Source: an uncultured Lachnospiraceae bacterium
GTDB lineage: Bacteria > Bacillota > Clostridia > Lachnospirales > Lachnospiraceae
DNA: 9,957 nucleotides
Direction of reading: 5' to 3'
NCBI GenBank assembly: GCA_910577655.1
Contig: CAJTOW010000054.1
Location: 15,782 to 25,738, forward strand
Position 1 is the first letter of the stretch; the number at the start of each line of letters is the position of its first letter. The notes under the pieces are model-generated. The model was not told where the DNA came from. It searched no databases and worked only from the letters and a program-made list of their open reading frames with translations. Below are positions 7,581 to 9,957 of this stretch, in pieces. A program made the translations under genes and the position numbers.

Positions 7581-7704
7581 GTGTGAAACGGCAATACAGA
7601 TGGCTGGGGGTGCCGGAAAAATCTTCCATAGTGTCCGGATACCCGGCTGAATGGTTACGGGTTTTTGGAATATAGAAAAATAATAGAAAGAGGAGATAAT
7701 CATC

Positions 7705-8082
7705 ATGAAAAACGTAATCTGCACAGAGGCTGCACCGGCAGCCATCGGACCCTATTCCCAGGCAATTGAAACAGCAGGTACGGTTTATATATCCGGGCAG
7801 CTGCCCATTGACCCGGCCACCGGGGAATTTCCTTCCGGAGATATCCGAAAGCAGACCAGGGCTTCCCTGGAGAATATCCGGGCCATTCTTTCCAGGGCGG
7901 GACTGGACTTTGGCAATGTAGTCAAGACCACGGTTCTTTTGCAGGATATTGGGGATTTTGGTGCAATGAATGAGGTGTACGGAGAGTACTTTACGGAGCC
8001 TTATCCTGCAAGGGCAGCCTTTGCTGTGGCGGCGCTTCCTAAGGGAGCCCGGGTGGAGATTGAGGTTGTAGCAGAAAAGTAA
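7705..8082 (+). CDS. ridA: RidA-family imine/enamine deaminase
   Basis: 125 residues, full length for RidA/YjgF/UK114. It hydrolyses reactive enamines and imines from PLP enzymes to oxo acids and ammonia, or plays a related role in a pathway. Family marks: AAIGPYSQAI (12-21, with Tyr17), GTVYISGQLPIDPATGE (25-41), and the C-terminal block YPARAAFAVAALPKGARVEIE with the substrate-carboxylate-binding Arg103 and Glu119. These residues match those required for deaminase activity, so it belongs to the active RidA group. AGGAG lies nine bases before the ATG. It forms trimers in known members. Placement between an organic-acid carrier and a carboxyltransferase suggests that a 2-imino acid occurs in the pathway, although no PLP enzyme is present in the window. 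The next gene starts 23 bases later, so the two are very likely co-transcribed. Confidence 0.96.
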   Translation: MKNVICTEAAPAAIGPYSQAIETAGTVYISGQLPIDPATGEFPSGDIRKQTRASLENIRAILSRAGLDFGNVVKTTVLLQDIGDFGAMNEVYGEYFTEPYPARAAFAVAALPKGARVEIEVVAEK

Positions 8083-8105
8083 GCGCATCCACATGGAGGT
8101 TTGTG

Positions 8106-9521
8106 ATGAAGGAAAGGAACAGAAAAAAGCCCGTCCGGATTGTAGAGACTGCATTTCGCGATGCCCATCAGTCCCTGCTGGCTACCCGTATGAGCACAGA
8201 CCAGATGCTTCCTATTGTGGAGAAGATGGACCGGGTGGGATACCATGCAGTGGAATGCTGGGGAGGTGCTACTTTTGATACGGCACTGAGGTTTCTCAAA
8301 GAGGATCCCTGGGTGCGTCTGCGCAGACTGCGGGAGGGCTTTAAGCATACAAAACTGCAGATGCTTCTGCGGGGGCAGAACCTGCTGGGCTACAGCCATT
8401 ACGCCGATGATGTGGTGGATTATTTCTGCCGCAAGTCCGTAGACAATGGCATTGATAATATCCGTATCATGGACTGCCTCAATGATATCCGCAATCTGAA
8501 GACAGCTATGAAAGCTACCCAGGCGGAAGGGGGACATGCCATCGTGGCGCTGGTGTATACCCTGGGGGATGCCTATACTCTGGACTACTGGAAGGAAATT
8601 GCCAGACGGATCGAAGATATGGGGGCGGATGAGCTGGGGCTCAAGGACATGGCAGGGCTGCTGACCCCATACCGGGCGCAGGAGCTGGTCCAGGCCCTGA
8701 AGGAAACAGTCCATATTCCAGTGGCAGTCCACACCCACTATACGGCAGGGGTGGCGTCCATGACCTACCTAAAGGCTGTTGAAGCGGGCTGTGACAGCAT
8801 CGACTGCGCTATCTCGCCCCTGGCTTTGGGAACCAGCCAGCCAGCTACGGAGGTGATTGCGGAGACATTTAAAAATACCCCTTATGATCCAGGGCTTAAT
8901 CAGGCCCTTCTGGGCGAGATCGCAGATTATTTTTCGGATATCCGGGAGGAGGCCATGAAAACCGGTCTCCTCAGTCCAAAGATGCTGGGGGTCAATATCA
9001 AGACTTTACAGTACCAGGTTCCGGGAGGCATGCTGTCTAATCTGGTGGTGCAGTTAAAGGAGGCCGGCCAGGAGGACCGCTACCGGGAAGTGCTGGAGGA
9101 GATCCCACGGGTGCGCAAAGACTTTGGAGAGCCGCCGCTGGTGACCCCGTCCTCCCAGATTGTGGGAACCCAGGCTGTTCTGAATGTAATCACCGGAGAG
9201 CGTTACAAGATGACTACCAGGGAGTCCAAACGTCTGCTTCAGGGAGAGTTTGGCCAGACTGTGAAGCAGCCGGATCCGGATGTGAAAAAGAAGATCATCG
9301 GCGATCTGCCCTGCATCAGCTGCCGTCCGGCAGACCTAATCCAGCCCCAGCTGCCTCAGTTTGAGAAGGAGTGTGCCCGGTGGAAGCAGCAGGAGGAGGA
9401 TGTGCTGACCTATGCCATGTTCCCCTCTGTGGCGGAGGCGTATTTTAAGTACCGGGAAGCACAGCAGACCAGGATCGACCTGGATGTGGCAGATACGGTT
9501 CATGGGGTGTATCCGGTGTAG
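8106..9521 (+). CDS. oadA: OadA-type carboxyltransferase subunit without biotin domain
   Basis: 471 residues, a member of the DRE-TIM carboxyltransferase group that includes oxaloacetate decarboxylase alpha, pyruvate carboxylase CT domain and transcarboxylase 5S. The TIM barrel holds FRDAHQSLLATRM with metal ligand Asp19, the carbamylated Lys180 (in GLKDMAGLL) and metal ligands His209 and His211 (VHTHYTAG). The conserved PLVTPSSQIVGTQAVLNV and EEDVLTYAMFPSVAEAYF segments follow. The protein ends there: the Pro/Ala linker and biotin-attachment domain with its MKM lysine are missing, so a separate biotin carrier is needed. It would move a carboxyl group between an oxo acid such as oxaloacetate and biotin. 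GGAGG is three bases before a GTG at 8103 and six before the ATG at 8106; the latter is chosen. No beta or gamma subunit or carrier is in the window. Confidence 0.93.
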   Translation: MKERNRKKPVRIVETAFRDAHQSLLATRMSTDQMLPIVEKMDRVGYHAVECWGGATFDTALRFLKEDPWVRLRRLREGFKHTKLQMLLRGQNLLGYSHYADDVVDYFCRKSVDNGIDNIRIMDCLNDIRNLKTAMKATQAEGGHAIVALVYTLGDAYTLDYWKEIARRIEDMGADELGLKDMAGLLTPYRAQELVQALKETVHIPVAVHTHYTAGVASMTYLKAVEAGCDSIDCAISPLALGTSQPATEVIAETFKNTPYDPGLNQALLGEIADYFSDIREEAMKTGLLSPKMLGVNIKTLQYQVPGGMLSNLVVQLKEAGQEDRYREVLEEIPRVRKDFGEPPLVTPSSQIVGTQAVLNVITGERYKMTTRESKRLLQGEFGQTVKQPDPDVKKKIIGDLPCISCRPADLIQPQLPQFEKECARWKQQEEDVLTYAMFPSVAEAYFKYREAQQTRIDLDVADTVHGVYPV

Positions 9522-9572
9522 AATTACAGATTCTGGTCAGGTGGTTTTATGGTGTCGATGTATTCAAAAAGA

Positions 9573-9616
9573 AAAAGCCCTGGATTTTCCGAATCACCAG
9601 AAAATCCAGGGCTTTT
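9573..9616. terminator. Strong bidirectional intrinsic terminator between oadA and tRNA-Leu
   Basis: AAAAGCCCTGGATTTTC (9573-9589) pairs perfectly with 9600-9616, 17 bp, with a 10-base loop. It begins 51 bases after the oadA stop codon. Rightward the stem itself ends in TTTT; leftward it continues into TTTTTCTTTTT, a long U tract, so it should stop both the five-gene set and the convergent tRNA transcript. Confidence 0.92.
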
Positions 9617-9630
9617 GCCCCTGCCAAGGA

Positions 9631-9713
9631 TGCCGGCAGCCGGACTCGAACCGGCACGAGGTCGCCCCCGTCAGATTTTGAGTCTGATGCGTCTGCCATT
9701 CCGCCACGCCGGC
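9631..9713 (-). tRNA. tRNA-Leu, anticodon CAA (reads UUG)
   Basis: 83 bases on the leftward strand, with acceptor GCCGGCG pairing with TGCCGGC (one G-T), discriminator A, and a class II long variable arm (CGGGGGCGACCTCG). The anticodon stem TCAGA/TCTGA encloses the loop CTCAAAA, giving CAA. The T arm is GCCGG-TTCGAGT-CCGGC. The 3' CCA is not encoded (TCC follows), so it must be added by the nucleotidyltransferase. Confidence 0.96.
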
Positions 9714-9732
9714 CTGCTTACGCAACAAAAGC

Positions 9733-9761
9733 ATTCTATCATAGAGGGAGAGATTTGGCAA
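9733..9761 (-). promoter_or_regulatory. Promoter of the tRNA-Leu gene
   Basis: Leftward strand: -35 TTGCCA (9756-9761), 17-base spacer, -10 TAGAAT (9733-9738) with a TGn extension just before it. Transcription should start near 9726, about 13 bases before the mature tRNA 5' end. Confidence 0.8.
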
Positions 9762-9801
9762 GTAGTTTGTGGGAAAAAATCCTAATTTTAATTGTGGGAT
9801 G

Positions 9802-9831
9802 GTAACAGTTTAGATGCCCCCTAAACTGTTA
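9802..9831. repeat. Second copy of the dispersed palindromic hairpin repeat
   Basis: TAACAGTTTAG (9803-9813) and CTAAACTGTTA (9821-9831) form a perfect 11-bp stem with loop ATGCCCC. The 30 bases align without gaps to 1714-1743; the five differences are all transitions, and the four that fall in the stem keep pairing. It sits upstream of the tRNA promoter in a gene-free stretch. Confidence 0.7.
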
Positions 9832-9957
9832 AGTGGGATGAATGGTTACAGTTTTCAAAAAAGTCTTGATTGATTTGGCAGGAATTTCAGTGTGTAATGA
9901 CATTAGAGCGTGTTTGAAAATTCATTCCTGGCATCTGCACGCCCCACTTCGCGGTAT
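9832..9957. other. Gene-free right end, possible edge of a dispersed element
   Basis: I see no open frame, RNA gene or terminator here. From about 9905 the base composition shifts to a GC-richer stretch (GCATCTGCACGCCCCACTTC), unlike the A/T-rich spacer before it, and it runs off the window. It may begin another gene's end or a repeated element; the sequence shown cannot decide. Confidence 0.25.

Noticed and set aside
7641..7666. Possible terminator between the permease and ridA genes (ACCCG/CGGGT followed by TTTT)
   Set aside because: Only a 5-bp stem with a 12-base loop; too weak to call a terminator, so the five genes are treated as potentially co-transcribed.
6908..7675. A 255-codon frame overlapping the permease gene
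   Set aside because: Cys/Gly/His-rich translation typical of an out-of-frame reading; the permease frame carries the family motifs.
9549..9785. A rightward frame across the terminator and tRNA
   Set aside because: It is the translation of the terminator stem and the complement of tRNA-Leu, which explain the sequence fully.

Overview
The window looks like chromosomal DNA of a gut-type Bacillota, most likely a Lachnospiraceae member of the Enterocloster/Hungatella/Lachnoclostridium kind. Grounds are strong AGGAGG-type ribosome sites, moderate GC near 50%, a lipoprotein with a charged Ser/Thr/Glu-rich linker, an AraC regulator beside an NhaC-type carrier, and a free-standing oxaloacetate-decarboxylase-type carboxyltransferase. 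The taxon is inferred, not proven.

Layout. The left part reads leftward: a partial uracil phosphoribosyltransferase gene (upp, cut by the window edge) preceded by a secreted lipoprotein gene with its own extended -10 promoter. A gene-free stretch (1472-1861) holds that promoter and two hairpins, one of which recurs at the far right end of the window. Next, also leftward, is an AraC-family regulator with an N-terminal cupin-like sensor domain. A 357-base divergent control region (2801-3157) separates it from five rightward genes: an NhaC-family antiporter, an M20 metallohydrolase, an LctP-family organic-acid permease, RidA, and an OadA-type carboxyltransferase lacking a biotin domain. A strong bidirectional terminator closes this set, followed by a leftward tRNA-Leu(CAA) with a good promoter. 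The last ~200 bases carry no gene but hold the second copy of the hairpin repeat.

How the genes may work together (inference): the AraC protein probably senses a small molecule and controls the divergent five-gene set, since repeated TGATATATT motifs lie in the control region and one overlaps the weak -35 region of the nhaC promoter. The set combines two carriers (cation/proton antiport and organic-acid transport), a hydrolase that would release an amino acid or carboxylic acid from an amide-type conjugate, an imine/enamine deaminase, and a biotin-dependent type of carboxyltransferase acting on an oxo acid. This fits uptake and breakdown of an amino-acid conjugate or a hydroxy/oxo acid. The substrate cannot be read from the sequence.

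I saw no phage genes, defence system, CRISPR array or complete insertion sequence. The most unusual non-coding signals are the paired hairpin repeats with compensatory base changes and the motif array in the AraC/nhaC intergenic region.
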